64,000 nucleotides of DNA from assembly GCF_004337705.1 (NCBI RefSeq), contig NZ_SKBU01000015.1, positions 326,529 through 390,528 on the forward strand, given 5' to 3'. Positions 16,751 through 24,516 of the stretch are shown one piece after another (within the stretch, counting starts at the first letter, position 1; each line of letters opens with the position of its first letter). The notes under the pieces are model-generated. The model saw only the letters and a program-made list of their open reading frames with translations, did no database searches and was not told the DNA's origin. A program made the position numbers and the translations under genes. This DNA is from Rubrobacter taiwanensis. GTDB taxonomy: Bacteria; Actinomycetota; Rubrobacteria; Rubrobacterales; Rubrobacteraceae.

Positions 16751-17090
16751 TGGGGGCTATCCGCACGCCGGCGTCGCCTACGGGCGCGCCCAACCGCTCC
16801 AGCTCGCCCGTATCCCTCCATAGCGCCTGGCAGCGGCAGCATCGAAGGGTAAGACGGTCAGGTTGGGGAGCAGTGTGTCTTCGATGGTGGCGGTATGCTC
16901 CCTGAGCCTGTACGCCCCGTAGATGAGCTCTCCGACACCCTCGAAACCAGCCCGCCGGGCGGGGAGCGCTCCATCAAGTTGCTCAGGATATCCGTGTCGA
17001 GAAGTTGCATCAGCTGCCGAGATCCACGGGACGCCCGGTGTCGCATCCGCGCTCCGCATAGCTCTCATCGAGCATCGCATCGAGGTCACC
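16728..17090 (-). pseudogene. Decayed VapBC-type toxin-antitoxin module (PIN toxin frameshifted)
   Basis: From the right: an open antitoxin tail ending DLDAMLDESYAERGCDTGRPV and TGA, overlapping ATG 17010 of a PIN toxin that begins MQLLDTDILSNLMERSPPGG. After about 25 residues the toxin must shift frame to continue as GELIYGAYRLREHTATIEDTLLPN and FDAAAARRYGGIRA. It then shifts again to ELERLGAPVGDAGVRIAPIRE and stops at 16728 inside the 3' end of the HTH gene. Two frameshifts and a truncated antitoxin make it non-functional. Confidence 0.7.
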
Positions 17091-17274
17091 ATTCCCGGCC
17101 CCGCGCAAGACTACCGCCGTCCGCAGCCTACTCCCTTCCCCTATCTCTTGCGAACCCCCTCCTCACCATAACCACAAGGTCTGATTTAATTATACGATAC
17201 GCTACTTGCCTTATTAGCTTCTGGCCTGCGGGAGTCCGAGTTCCCCCTCCACGCTCTGGTAAAATGTCTTGGGA

Positions 17275-17487
17275 ATGGATCTCCACAAGAAACTCATTGA
17301 GGAGCGCAAGAGAGCGATCAGGGAGGAAGGATACCCCCCTTATATCCCTCCTGCACTTCGGGATCTGGTGGAGAAAGGGCACCAGTCTCAGGGCAGTGCT
17401 TATATGCTGCACTCTCTCAAGAGTCGCTATCCCGGAGCGTACCGTTACCTGACCGAACAGAAGGTCCAGAGGCGCTTCTCTCTCTGA
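17275..17487 (+). CDS. Small hypothetical protein (70 aa)
   Basis: Highly charged basic protein (MDLHKKLIEERKRAIREEGYPPYIPPALRDL), unrecognised. ATG 17275 chosen; TAAAAT nine bases upstream could be a -10 for a leaderless or near-leaderless transcript. A GC hairpin follows at 17521-17548. The 180 bp before it, between the PIN remnant and this gene, hold AT-rich sequence and no other gene. Confidence 0.5.
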   Translation: MDLHKKLIEERKRAIREEGYPPYIPPALRDLVEKGHQSQGSAYMLHSLKSRYPGAYRYLTEQKVQRRFSL

Positions 17488-17520
17488 GGGAGGCTCTTTC
17501 CTCCTCCGTTTGTTTCCGAG

Positions 17521-17548
17521 GGGCTCCGGAGAAGCGTCTCCGGGGCCC
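17521..17548. terminator. GC-rich hairpin between two small genes
   Basis: GGGCTCCGGAGA / TCTCCGGGGCCC, twelve pairs with one G-T, four-base loop. No T tract on either side, so termination is uncertain. A perfect TATAAT at 17563-17568 right after it may be the -10 of the next gene. Confidence 0.35.
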
Positions 17549-17604
17549 GTCCGGCCGCGCTGTATAATCTCCTCCCCGATCTCTTCGGGAAGGGGGACAG
17601 GAAG

Positions 17605-17913
17605 GTGAGGCAGGTGGCCGAGTCGGAGATCACGGTCTGTCAGGGAGAGCACTCGGCCAGCGTCCGGAACATGCTGAAGTTCATGGGAGCTTTTGAGACT
17701 CCCCTGCTCGCAGGAGAGCGGGTTACCGTGCGGGCTGAGGGCGAGGACGCCCAGAGGGCCGTAGGGTTCATGGCCGGGGTGATCTCGGGCGAGATCCCTC
17801 GCGAACGATGGAAGTCTCCTGAAGCCATAGAGCACTACCGGGCCTGCGCCCCAAAGAAGCAGAAAAAGCACGAGGAGAAGAGGAGCAGAGTGGATGAGGG
17901 TGTGGCTCGATGA
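17605..17913 (+). CDS. Hypothetical protein (102 aa)
   Basis: Unrecognised soluble protein, with KSPEAIEHYRACAPKKQKKHEEKRSR giving a very basic C-terminus. GTG 17605 or GTG 17614 may be the start; GGGGGA and AAGGTGA fit respectively. TATAAT at 17563-17568 is a plausible -10. Its 3' end overlaps the next gene by 20 bases, so the two are probably cotranscribed. Confidence 0.6.
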   Translation: MRQVAESEITVCQGEHSASVRNMLKFMGAFETPLLAGERVTVRAEGEDAQRAVGFMAGVISGEIPRERWKSPEAIEHYRACAPKKQKKHEEKRSRVDEGVAR

Positions 17914-18202
17914 CCTGCGCCCGGCCCCCGGGGGCTGGGAGTGGGCCAGGACGGTCGAGGAGGCTATTATCTCCCTGCTATCTGAGAACGAGGTGAAGGA
18001 GATGTCGCTCGACCATGACCTCGGAGAGGGGATAGAAGAGGGCTACGCCCTGTGCCTGTGGATGGCCGAGCATGGGGTATGGCCCACCCGCAGAATAGCC
18101 GTACACTCGGCCAACCCTCCCGGAGCGGAGAGGATGTGCGGCGTCATAGAGCGGTATGGCACCTACCGCCGGGCACCGGGGACGAAGCGCTTCGAGCGCT
18201 AG
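17894..18202 (+). CDS. Cyclic-phosphate processing receiver-domain protein (cREC-like)
   Basis: 102-aa single domain. MRVWLDDLRPAPGGW, then TVEEAIISLL, LSLDHDLGEG and the closing VHSANPPGAERM block match the small receiver-like family thought to process cyclic phosphates, often next to nucleotide-repair or defence systems. The Asp residues of LDD and LDHD would be the metal site. No partner enzyme is adjacent here; the upstream 102-aa gene overlaps it and may be functionally linked. From 18203 to 18471 there is no convincing gene, only a small hairpin at 18208-18222. Confidence 0.75.
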   Translation: MRVWLDDLRPAPGGWEWARTVEEAIISLLSENEVKEMSLDHDLGEGIEEGYALCLWMAEHGVWPTRRIAVHSANPPGAERMCGVIERYGTYRRAPGTKRFER

Positions 18203-18471
18203 AGCGTGGCTCTCGGAGAGCCGTAGCCTACGCCTTCCTGCAAGCTGGAATCGAGACCAGGTGCAATTGGGTGCGATCAAGAGCCCGAGTCTGGATACAT
18301 AAACCCTATCACTATGCTGGATCTGGTAGATTTCAGGTGCGATGGGTTGACAAGCGCTGACTTTCTCTCGGACCCGAAGGAATTCATGTTCGCCCTGCAC
18401 CGGAACGCAGCGTACTGGAAGCGGAGCCGGGAGATGATCCGGCAAGAAGAAGGTGTAGACTTTCAGCTTCT

Positions 18472-18702
18472 ATGGCAGGGGAGAAGCTGGCGAGGGAATT
18501 TGGAGCGTTAGTCCGGCGAATGAGATTGGAGCAAGGTCTATCTCAGGAGCGGCCGGGCGGGATCTGCGGCCTGCACCGCAACTGCATCGGGACGATTGAG
18601 CGGGCAGAGAGAATCCCCAGCATCGTCGTAGCAAACAAGATCGTCCAGGCCTTCGGACTGTCATTATCCGATCTCTTCCTGAAGAAACGGGAGGGTGGTT
18701 GA
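18472..18702 (+). CDS. XRE-family HTH protein, possibly degraded
   Basis: 76 aa: REFGALVRRMRLEQGLSQE, GLHRNCIGTIERAERIPS and NKIVQAFGLSLSDLF form one Cro/cI-type HTH. The stretch QERPGGICGLHRN departs from the usual turn (QErLAeisGLHRN), suggesting relaxed selection. It abuts a transposase remnant at its 3' side. Confidence 0.65.
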   Translation: MAGEKLAREFGALVRRMRLEQGLSQERPGGICGLHRNCIGTIERAERIPSIVVANKIVQAFGLSLSDLFLKKREGG

Positions 18703-18711
18703 GCTGTTTTC

Positions 18712-19378
18712 GCTACCGGATACGATCTCCTTCAGGTGGGCGGCGCGCTCCTCCGGGTCGGACCAATCGATCTCGGGCTTCTCGGGAGCTTGGGGATCGA
18801 TGTACCACCGAAGCCTCTCCGAGAAAGCCCGGCTCAGCTCGCCGGTGCGTATCCGAGCGAGCGCAACAGCTTGCGAGTAGCACCCCGGATGAGGGTGTAC
18901 GTATCCCTCGCTCCCGCGGCCCCGAGGATATGAGAGCTGTCCAAAAGCTGGGTGGCGTCCTTCGCGATCAGCCCGACCTTTCGGGCGGAGTTCACCAGTC
19001 GCTCAAACAACGAGCGCTCCAGGCCACACTCGAGCAGTTTGCGCCTGAAGCGGCACAACACGGTCGCGTCAAAGCCCCCGTCTTCGAGTCCGATTCCGAG
19101 GGCGTACTTCCATCTCAGATCGAAGCGCATCCGCTGCTCGGCCTCGGCGTCGGAGCAGTCGTCATGGTACTCAAGGAGCATCGCGAGGACGACCAAAGAC
19201 GGAGGTATGGACGGCCTCCTGCCCCTCGGTGAATTCTTGTATAGCGGAGCGTAGTCCTCGTCGTCAACAAGGACATCCCTCCATATTTGGCCAGGCGGGC
19301 GTAAAACGAGTCGGTGGGGATCATCTCCGACCACGGCTGATGAGGAACGGGAGGCAAATCGCTGCGACGGCGCATCAT
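18712..19378 (-). pseudogene. IS5/IS1182-type transposase remnant
   Basis: N-terminus MMRRRSDLPPVPHQPWSEMIPTD with DSFYARLAKYGG is in one frame. From about 19280 the sequence continues in another (VLVDDEDYAPLYKNSPRGRR, LRWKYALGIGLEDGGFD, FRRKLLECGLERSLF). Near 18838 it shifts again to TGELSRAFSERLRWYIDP and PEIDWSDPEERAAHLKEI, then breaks off at the XRE gene. Two frameshifts and loss of the catalytic C-terminal half. Confidence 0.8.
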
Positions 19379-19464
19379 CGGAAAAGCTCCTTCGCTAAGG
19401 GTGCTCCGATCCTACATCCGCGAGCCGAAAACGGCCAATAAATCAGCGGCTTCCTAGTGCTCTG

Positions 19465-19720
19465 TTACTCTTGCAGTGAAGGGTAGAGTCGCTTGAGCTT
19501 GATGCGCGCATCCTCCGTAGTGAAGCGCCAGTCGATCTTATTGCCGGCGGCATCTCGCCGTTCCTGCCAGGCTAGCGCCTCGGCCTGCAGGGTCTCGAAA
19601 TCTGGCACTCGTCGATCCAGACACTGCCTACCGAGCACGCTCAGTTCGATCTCGGCCATGTTGAGCCATGAGCCATGCACCGGCGTGTAGCAAAACTCTA
19701 TCTTCTTGGAGAGGCGCCTC
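19465..19720 (-). pseudogene. IS630-family transposase, C-terminal fragment
   Basis: Encodes only the last 85 or so residues: KIEFCYTPVHGSWLNMAEIE, then CLDRRVPDFETLQAEALAW and WRFTTEDARIKLKRLYPS, the DDE-domain end of one IS630 group. It is cut at 19720, exactly where the left end of the IS256-type element begins, so that element interrupted it. The upstream part of the frame is antisense IS256 sequence, not IS630. Confidence 0.8.
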
Positions 19721-20568
19721 GGTAGTGTCCCAGGGAGTGTGTAGAAAAGGTCGTTGACGAAGAGAAGGCCACCGTGTGGTTCCTGAAAGAGAGCCAATCG
19801 AACAGGAAGGACACACGCGATGGCCGACGAACTGAGGATAGGCTTAGAGCAGTTGTTGCGCAAGGCCCACATCGAGCACGACGCAGATTTCCTTAGGGAG
19901 GGCGTCAGAGCCCTCAGCCAGGTGCTGATGGAGCTGGAGGTCGAGGAGCACCTACCGAAGCTTCTCGCCACGAGCGTAGCGCAGAGCGCACCGGCTACCG
20001 GGATAGGAGCTGGGAGACCAGGGTAGGCACGGTGAAGCTGAAGGTCCCAAGAGTCCGCGACGGAAGCTTTTTCCCTTCGCTGTTGGATCCGAGAAGGAAA
20101 GCCGAGAGGGCGCTCCTGTGCGGTGGTACAGGAAGCTTACCTACACACGGGGTATCGACCCGCAAGGTCGACGAGCTGGTGCAGGCTCTAGGGATGAGCG
20201 GCATCTCCAAAAAGCCAGGTCAGTAGGCTCTGCGAAGAGCTGGACGAAGAGGTGGGTCGCTTCCGCAACAGAGAGCTCACAGAACAATCCCTTGGAGAGG
20301 TTAAACAAGGAGGTCAAGCGTAGGACGGAGGTGGTAGGCATATTTCCTAACGAGGCTGCTGTGATCCGCCTTGTCGGGGCGATCTTGAATGAGCAGCATG
20401 ACGAGTGGCAGGTAGGCAAGCGTTACTTCGATGCCGGCTCGCTGGCGAAGCTGGAGAATCGAAGCGAAGAGCAGGCCGGTGCGCATCAGCCTCCTCTAAT
20501 AGGAGGCTAGAGAAGAGGTGGAAGTAGGGCCACACGGTGTTAATTACACACTTGACGGGACACGTACC
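19721..20568. mobile_element. Internally deleted IS256-type element with terminal inverted repeats
   Basis: The left end GGTAGTGTCCC...AGTGTGTA (from 19721) mirrors the right end read inversely, GGTACGTGTCCC...AGTGTGTA (to 20568), over about 23 imperfect bases. About 850 bp remain of an element normally about 1.3-1.4 kb. No 8-bp target duplication is visible, so one flank has been rearranged. Confidence 0.65.
19820..20510 (+). pseudogene. IS256 (mutator) transposase with internal deletion
   Basis: N-terminus MADELRIGLEQLLRKAHIEH, then [30 protein letters not shown] and [17 protein letters not shown] in shifting frames. After [18 protein letters not shown] the sequence jumps to the C-terminal [21 protein letters not shown] with [15 protein letters not shown]. 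The central DDE catalytic part is missing. Several frameshifts. Non-autonomous. Confidence 0.8.
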
Positions 20569-20608
20569 ATAGACAGCCTGATGGCGACCCAGGCAAAGTC
20601 TCCAGGGG

Positions 20609-20731
20609 TATGATGCGCTCGTCACCGCCAACACCCGTAACTTCAAGCGCACCGGCATCGAGGTGCTCAACCCCTTCTCACCCGCTGAAATTCACCTCGC
20701 TGAGCCGGTGTTATTTGTTATTACTTATTAG
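20609..20731 (+). pseudogene. C-terminal fragment of a PIN-domain toxin
   Basis: In frame: YDALVTANTRNFKRTGIEVL then NPFSPAEI and a TAG at 20731. The pattern (D-x-LVTANTRNF) matches the end of the PIN_3-type toxins. It lies just past the right end of the IS256-type element, and the N-terminal part is missing. Confidence 0.5.
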
Positions 20732-20810
20732 AACAAGTATGTGGAATATCATACGGCCATCGAATATACTGCATAGTGTTACACATCTGGATAATCGATT
20801 GGAGAAAGCG

Positions 20811-21020
20811 ATGGAAACTGTCAAACTATCACCCAAGTATCAGATAGTGGTCCCGAAGCGGATCCGCAAGGACCTTGATCTCCATCCTGGGCAGGAAATT
20901 GCGATTATGCGCTACCGAGGGCGTATCGAGCTGGTGCCGGTGAGGCCGGTGCGCCAGATGCGAGGATTTCTTCGTGGTGTTGAGCCAACTATAGAGCGTG
21001 AGCCGGATCGAGAGCTGTGA
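20811..21020 (+). CDS. AbrB/SpoVT-type antitoxin (VapB)
   Basis: 69 aa, a swapped-hairpin DNA-binding fold: VKLSPKYQIVVPKRIRKDLDLHPGQEI is the hallmark. The C-terminal tail would bind the toxin. ATG 20811 fits family length; a TATACT at 20765-20770 in the AT-rich leader may be the -10. Its TGA overlaps the toxin GTG (GTGA), the usual antitoxin-first order. Expected to repress its own operon together with the toxin. Confidence 0.88.
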   Translation: METVKLSPKYQIVVPKRIRKDLDLHPGQEIAIMRYRGRIELVPVRPVRQMRGFLRGVEPTIEREPDREL

Positions 21021-21415
21021 GTGCTCCCGAAAAGCGTGTGGTCGACTCCTCGGGCTGGATCGAGTATTTCGCCGATGGCCCGAACGCGGACTTCTTCTCT
21101 GAGGCGATCGAGGATACTTCAGCGCTGGTGGTACCGACCATAAGCCTCTATGAGGTGTTCAAGAGGCTGTTGAGGGAGCCGGGTGGTGAGGACGATGCGC
21201 TGCAGGTAGTCGCGGTGATGCAGCGCGGGCTGGTGGTGGACCTGGATGCGGAGCTCTCGTTGGAGGCGGCGAGGACGGCATACGATCTCGGTCTTCCGAT
21301 GGCCGACAGCGTGATCCTGGCCACCGCTCGCCGCCACAGGGCTATCCTTCTTACCCAAGACTCCGACTTCAAAGACATCCCCGGGGTGCGCTATGTAGAG
21401 AAGAAGAGAGGCTAA
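21017..21415 (+). CDS. PIN-domain ribonuclease toxin (VapC)
   Basis: 132 aa. The PIN acidic residues are all there: Asp in RVVDSSGWIEYF (residue 10), Glu in SLYEVFKRLL, Asp in LPMADSVILATA and Asp in LTQDSDF. It should be a Mg-dependent RNase inhibited by the AbrB-type antitoxin encoded upstream. This is the only intact toxin-antitoxin pair in a region with several broken ones. The stop codon is overlapped by the convergent IS630 remnant. Confidence 0.9.
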   Translation: MSAPEKRVVDSSGWIEYFADGPNADFFSEAIEDTSALVVPTISLYEVFKRLLREPGGEDDALQVVAVMQRGLVVDLDAELSLEAARTAYDLGLPMADSVILATARRHRAILLTQDSDFKDIPGVRYVEKKRG

Positions 21416-22055
21416 GTATCTCCAAGTGAATATTGAACCTCCACGGCTCCCAGTAGGCGCAAAGCGTGCATCACAGCCTGCTTCAACTCAGCCACCGAAT
21501 CATAGAACCGCCGTGGCATCAGGAAACCCTTGAGCCTGCGCCACACTCCCTCGATGAGATTCAGGTGCAGACAGTAGGCCGGTAGCCGGTAGAGAGTGAG
21601 CCCCCGCCCCTCCCATTCCGCCTCACGCTCCCGGAGGACTCCGGCGGTGTGAAACGGGGCGTTGTCCAAGACCACCACGCAAGGTTTGCCCCCCTGCTCG
21701 GCCTCGTGAGCCCGGGCGTCCAGGTAGAGAAGCACCTTCCCGCTGTCGCACGAACCTTCTAGCATCCTGTATTCCAGACGCTCATGGCCTTCGCCTTCCA
21801 CCCGGAGCAGCGTGCCCATGAGGTTGACGCGTCCCTCAGAACCTCATCTCCTCTTCACTCGGTGCTGGTAAGCCTGGCCCTTCTTCGTCCAGGTGTGTGT
21901 CGAGGGCAAGCACAGGTAGAAGACGCTCTCATCGAGATACCTCAGTATGATCTCTCCCTCCCGATGGTAACGCCTCACCTGCTCCAGCGCCTCGCCCATG
22001 CCGCCTCTTCTCGTAGCGGCCTTCGCTTCCACGAGGATTGCCGGGATGCCGTTTC
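21412..22055 (-). pseudogene. IS630-family transposase, N-truncated and frameshifted
   Basis: First part from the right: NGIPAILVEAKAATRRGGMG, IILRYLDESVFYLCLP and TWTKKGQAYQHRVKRR, then a stop near 21844. A second frame continues GTLLRVEGEGHERLEYR, CVVVLDNAPFHTAGVL (second catalytic Asp), LPAYCLHLNLIEGVWRRLKG (third acidic residue) and ends at 21412. The HTH N-terminus is missing. The right edge coincides with the stop of the HepT remnant and the left edge with the vapC stop. Confidence 0.8.
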
Positions 22056-22395
22056 TCAGGCGTTGTCATCTCCCTCCTCCATCTCCTTCAGGATAACCTC
22101 CAGCCGGCCCGCCAGGTTCGGAAGGTCGTCCCGGACGATGGCCTCGATGATCTCCATGTCCACGTCGAAATACTCGTGGATGACGCGGTTGCGGGTATCC
22201 GCTATCTCCCTCCACGGCACTTCGGGATGCCTCTCCCGAAGCTCAGGGGTAACCCGCCCGGCTGCCTCTCCCAGTATTTCCAGTAGCCTTGCGAGAGCGA
22301 GCGCGGTCTCCTCATCCGGGTCTAGGCTCCTAATCCTATGGCGCGGCGGGAGGCGTCTAGCATGTGCCTGAGCCGGGCCTCATCCCCCGGCCTAC
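22056..22395 (-). pseudogene. HepT-like toxin remnant (frameshifted, no start codon)
   Basis: Directly after the MNT gene the frame reads [20 protein letters not shown] and hits TAG. Shifted by one it continues [47 protein letters not shown] and [18 protein letters not shown] to TGA at 22056. [12 protein letters not shown] contains the HepT RNase motif (R-x4-H-x-Y). No ATG, GTG or TTG opens the main frame, so it is not made as a full protein. Confidence 0.75.
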
Positions 22396-22703
22396 GAGAC
22401 CCGCGAGGCCGGCTCATAAAGCGGCTGGCTCTGCCTCACAACATCGTCCCGGAAGTAGCGGCTGAGGCTCCGGTATGTATGCAGGTCCACCGGATGCCCC
22501 ATGAGTTCAGAGAGTTCCCGCTGCAGCTCTACGAAACCGAAGCCGGGAGTCCTTCCCGGCTCAAACTCGACCAGCACGTCCAGGTCGCTCTCCGGCCCGA
22601 AGTCCTCGCGCAGCACGGAGCCAAAGAGAGAGAGCTGCTTAACGTGGTAGCGTCGGCAAATCTCTTCCAGAGCCTCCCGGGGCACCTCGCTTCGCAAGTT
22701 CAT
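22392..22703 (-). CDS. Minimal nucleotidyltransferase (MntA-like antitoxin)
   Basis: 103-aa MNT domain: LSLFGSVLREDFGPESDLDVLVEFEPG has the GS-x9-D-x-D catalytic site. In characterised MNT/HepT pairs this protein AMPylates and silences the HepT RNase. Here the partner downstream is frameshifted, so the enzyme is an orphan. ATG follows AGAGG. It starts six bases after the stop of the methyltransferase remnant. The MntA frame itself is complete. Confidence 0.85.
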   Translation of the reverse strand: MNLRSEVPREALEEICRRYHVKQLSLFGSVLREDFGPESDLDVLVEFEPGRTPGFGFVELQRELSELMGHPVDLHTYRSLSRYFRDDVVRQSQPLYEPASRVS

Positions 22704-22708
22704 AACCT

Positions 22709-24104
22709 CTATTGTACAGCCCGCCGCGATCCCAGCCCCAAACCGCGCAGTACCTCATCGAGCCTCCTGTCGGCCTCCTCCCACTCCTCCTCTGCCTCCT
22801 GCAGGAGCACCACAGAGCCTCTTCAAGGGGTACGGCCTCCTCCTGCTCTGTCCCGGCTACATACCTGCTGGGAGAGAGGTTGCAGCCGTTCTTTGCGATC
22901 TCCTCGCGGGAGACGATGGCAGAGATGCCCTCCTCTTCCCTCCACTCGTGGTAGATCCTGGCTATCCGGTCGGCGTGCTCTTCGGTGAGGTGGTTCTTCG
23001 GCCTGCTCTTCTCAAAGAGCTTGGAGGCATTGATCAGGAGTATCTCCCCTGGATGGGACTTCTTCCTGTTGATATCAGGATGATTCCGGGGGCAGTGGTG
23101 TTGCAGAAGAGGTTCCCGGGCAGGAGGATAACGGCCTCTATGAGATCCCCCTCGGAGATGGCGCTGCCCTCGACGAACGCCTTGCGGATGTCCCGCTCTT
23201 TGTTCGAGCCGGTGTTCCCGCTGCCCCGGCTCACGGCCCCGGTATCGAGGACGACGGCCATCCTACCGCCCTCGTTGAGGGAAGAGAGCATGTGCTGTAC
23301 CCATCCCCAGTCCGCGCTTGAGGAGGGAGGAAGGCCATAGGAGAACCTCTCGTAGGGATCGTGCTCGTAGACCTCGGAGGAGAATTTCTGGTTCCACATC
23401 GGGTTTGCGGCGACGAGATCGCAGCACCGCTTCAGTCTCCCGTCTTCCACAAACCTCGGGTGGTTCATCGTATCCCCGAGAGCCACCTCCCCCTGCATCT
23501 CGTGGATAAAGGCGTTCATCTTCGCCATAGCGAAAGTGGAGGGGTTGATCTCCTGCCCATCCAGCATCAGAGGATGAATTTCAGAAGGGAGTTTTCGCCC
23601 ATTTTCCTTCTTCCCATACTTCTCAAGCAGCCGCAGGTGGCACTTAATGAGGAGGCCGAGCGACCCGGCGCATGGATCGTAGGCGCTCATTCCCGGGGCG
23701 GGGTCCAGGATGCGGGACATAAGAACCCCCACCTCACGCGGAGTGTAAAATTCCCCCGCGCTCTGTCCCTGCCCTTCCGCGAACTTCCTCAACAGGTACT
23801 CGTAAGTCCTGCCCCCAGGATATCCGGCTCCACATCATCGAGCCTCCGGGGGGATATAGAAGCGGACCATCCTCCGGTCGCCCCCGGCTGCCTCGGCGGC
23901 CAGAGCCTCGCCGCCCAGCTCCTCGGCGTACCGGCGAATCTCGTCCTCGAAGACATAAGAGACGCTCTTCAAGAAGATGAGGGAGAGAATGTAGTCTCTA
24001 AACTTCGGAGCGTCCACAGGACCCCGAATAACGCAGGCCGCCTCCCACAGCCAGCCTTTAAGCGCCGGGATATCCAGCTTACTCCGCGAGTCCCTCGCCA
24101 CCAA
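22709..24104 (-). pseudogene. hsdM: Type I restriction HsdM DNA methyltransferase, multiply frameshifted
   Basis: Three blocks in different frames. 24104-23835 gives the helical N-domain (LDIPALKGWLWEAACVIRG, FRDYILSLIFLKSVSYVF). 23792-23034 gives the N6-adenine methyltransferase core (GEFYTPREVGVLMSRILDP, SAYDPCAGSLGLLIKCHL, LVAANPMWNQKF). The C-terminal part (KLFEKSRPKNHLTEEHADRI, ISAIVSREEIAKNGCNLSPS, then DRRLDEVLRGLGLGS) is split again near 22810. SAM motif I is DPCAGSLG instead of DPCCGSGG, further decay. No hsdS or hsdR in the window. Confidence 0.85.
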
Positions 24105-24256
24105 TGTCTCTACTCAACCCGGCACGATTCCAGTCCCTGACCGGTCTGCAATGGCATCTGGCACCTGAACCGGAAGCCTCCCTCCAGCACGAGACACGCT
24201 TCCCCGCAAAACATCCTCCGGGGCCGCTTCGCATCTTAATCCCGCTACAACTGTCA

Positions 24257-24262
24257 TATAAT
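24257..24262 (+). promoter_or_regulatory. -10 box TATAAT of the XRE-integrase operon
   Basis: Perfect TATAAT in an AT-rich gap 35 bp before the XRE start. No good -35 at 17 bp. The 190-bp gap back to the methyltransferase remnant shows no other gene. Confidence 0.5.
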
Positions 24263-24297
24263 TTCGTTTGATATATGGATGATTTTTACAGCTTCGG

Positions 24298-24513
24298 ATG
24301 GCTTGGAACATGGAGGTAGATGCCGAGAAGCCCAAGCGGCTGAGGCAGGAGAAGGTGCTCTCCCAGAGGGAGCTTGCCCGGCTCTCGGGGCTGACCCAAG
24401 CTACCGTATGGCGGCTAGAGAACGGCTTCCACAGAGTACATCCCAAGACCATCCGCAAGCTGGCTAAAGCCCTTGAGGTGGAGCCCTTAGAACTCGTGAA
24501 AAAGGAGGAATAA
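24298..24513 (+). CDS. XRE-family HTH regulator next to integrase
   Basis: 71 aa, one Cro/cI-type HTH (KRLRQEKVLSQRELARLSGL, TVWRLENGFHRVHPKTIRKLAKALEV). ATG 24298 gives the full frame; ATG 24310 (MEVDAEKPKRLR) matches the usual family start better. Three bases separate its stop from the integrase ATG, and the integrase ribosome site lies in its last codons. Probably controls the integrase or excision. Confidence 0.85.
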   Translation: MAWNMEVDAEKPKRLRQEKVLSQRELARLSGLTQATVWRLENGFHRVHPKTIRKLAKALEVEPLELVKKEE

Positions 24514-24516
24514 GGA

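Noticed and set aside
17225..17250. T-arm-like sequence (GGGAG TCCGAGT TTCCC) resembling a tRNA 3' end
   Set aside because: The loop lacks the invariant TTC and no acceptor, anticodon or D-arm can be built around it.
18314..18511. 65-codon frame before the XRE gene
   Set aside because: No ribosome site, overlaps the better supported XRE start and shows no family blocks.
19713..20576. 8-bp target duplication around the IS256-type element
   Set aside because: The eight bases on either side (left ending gcgcctc, right atagacag) do not match.
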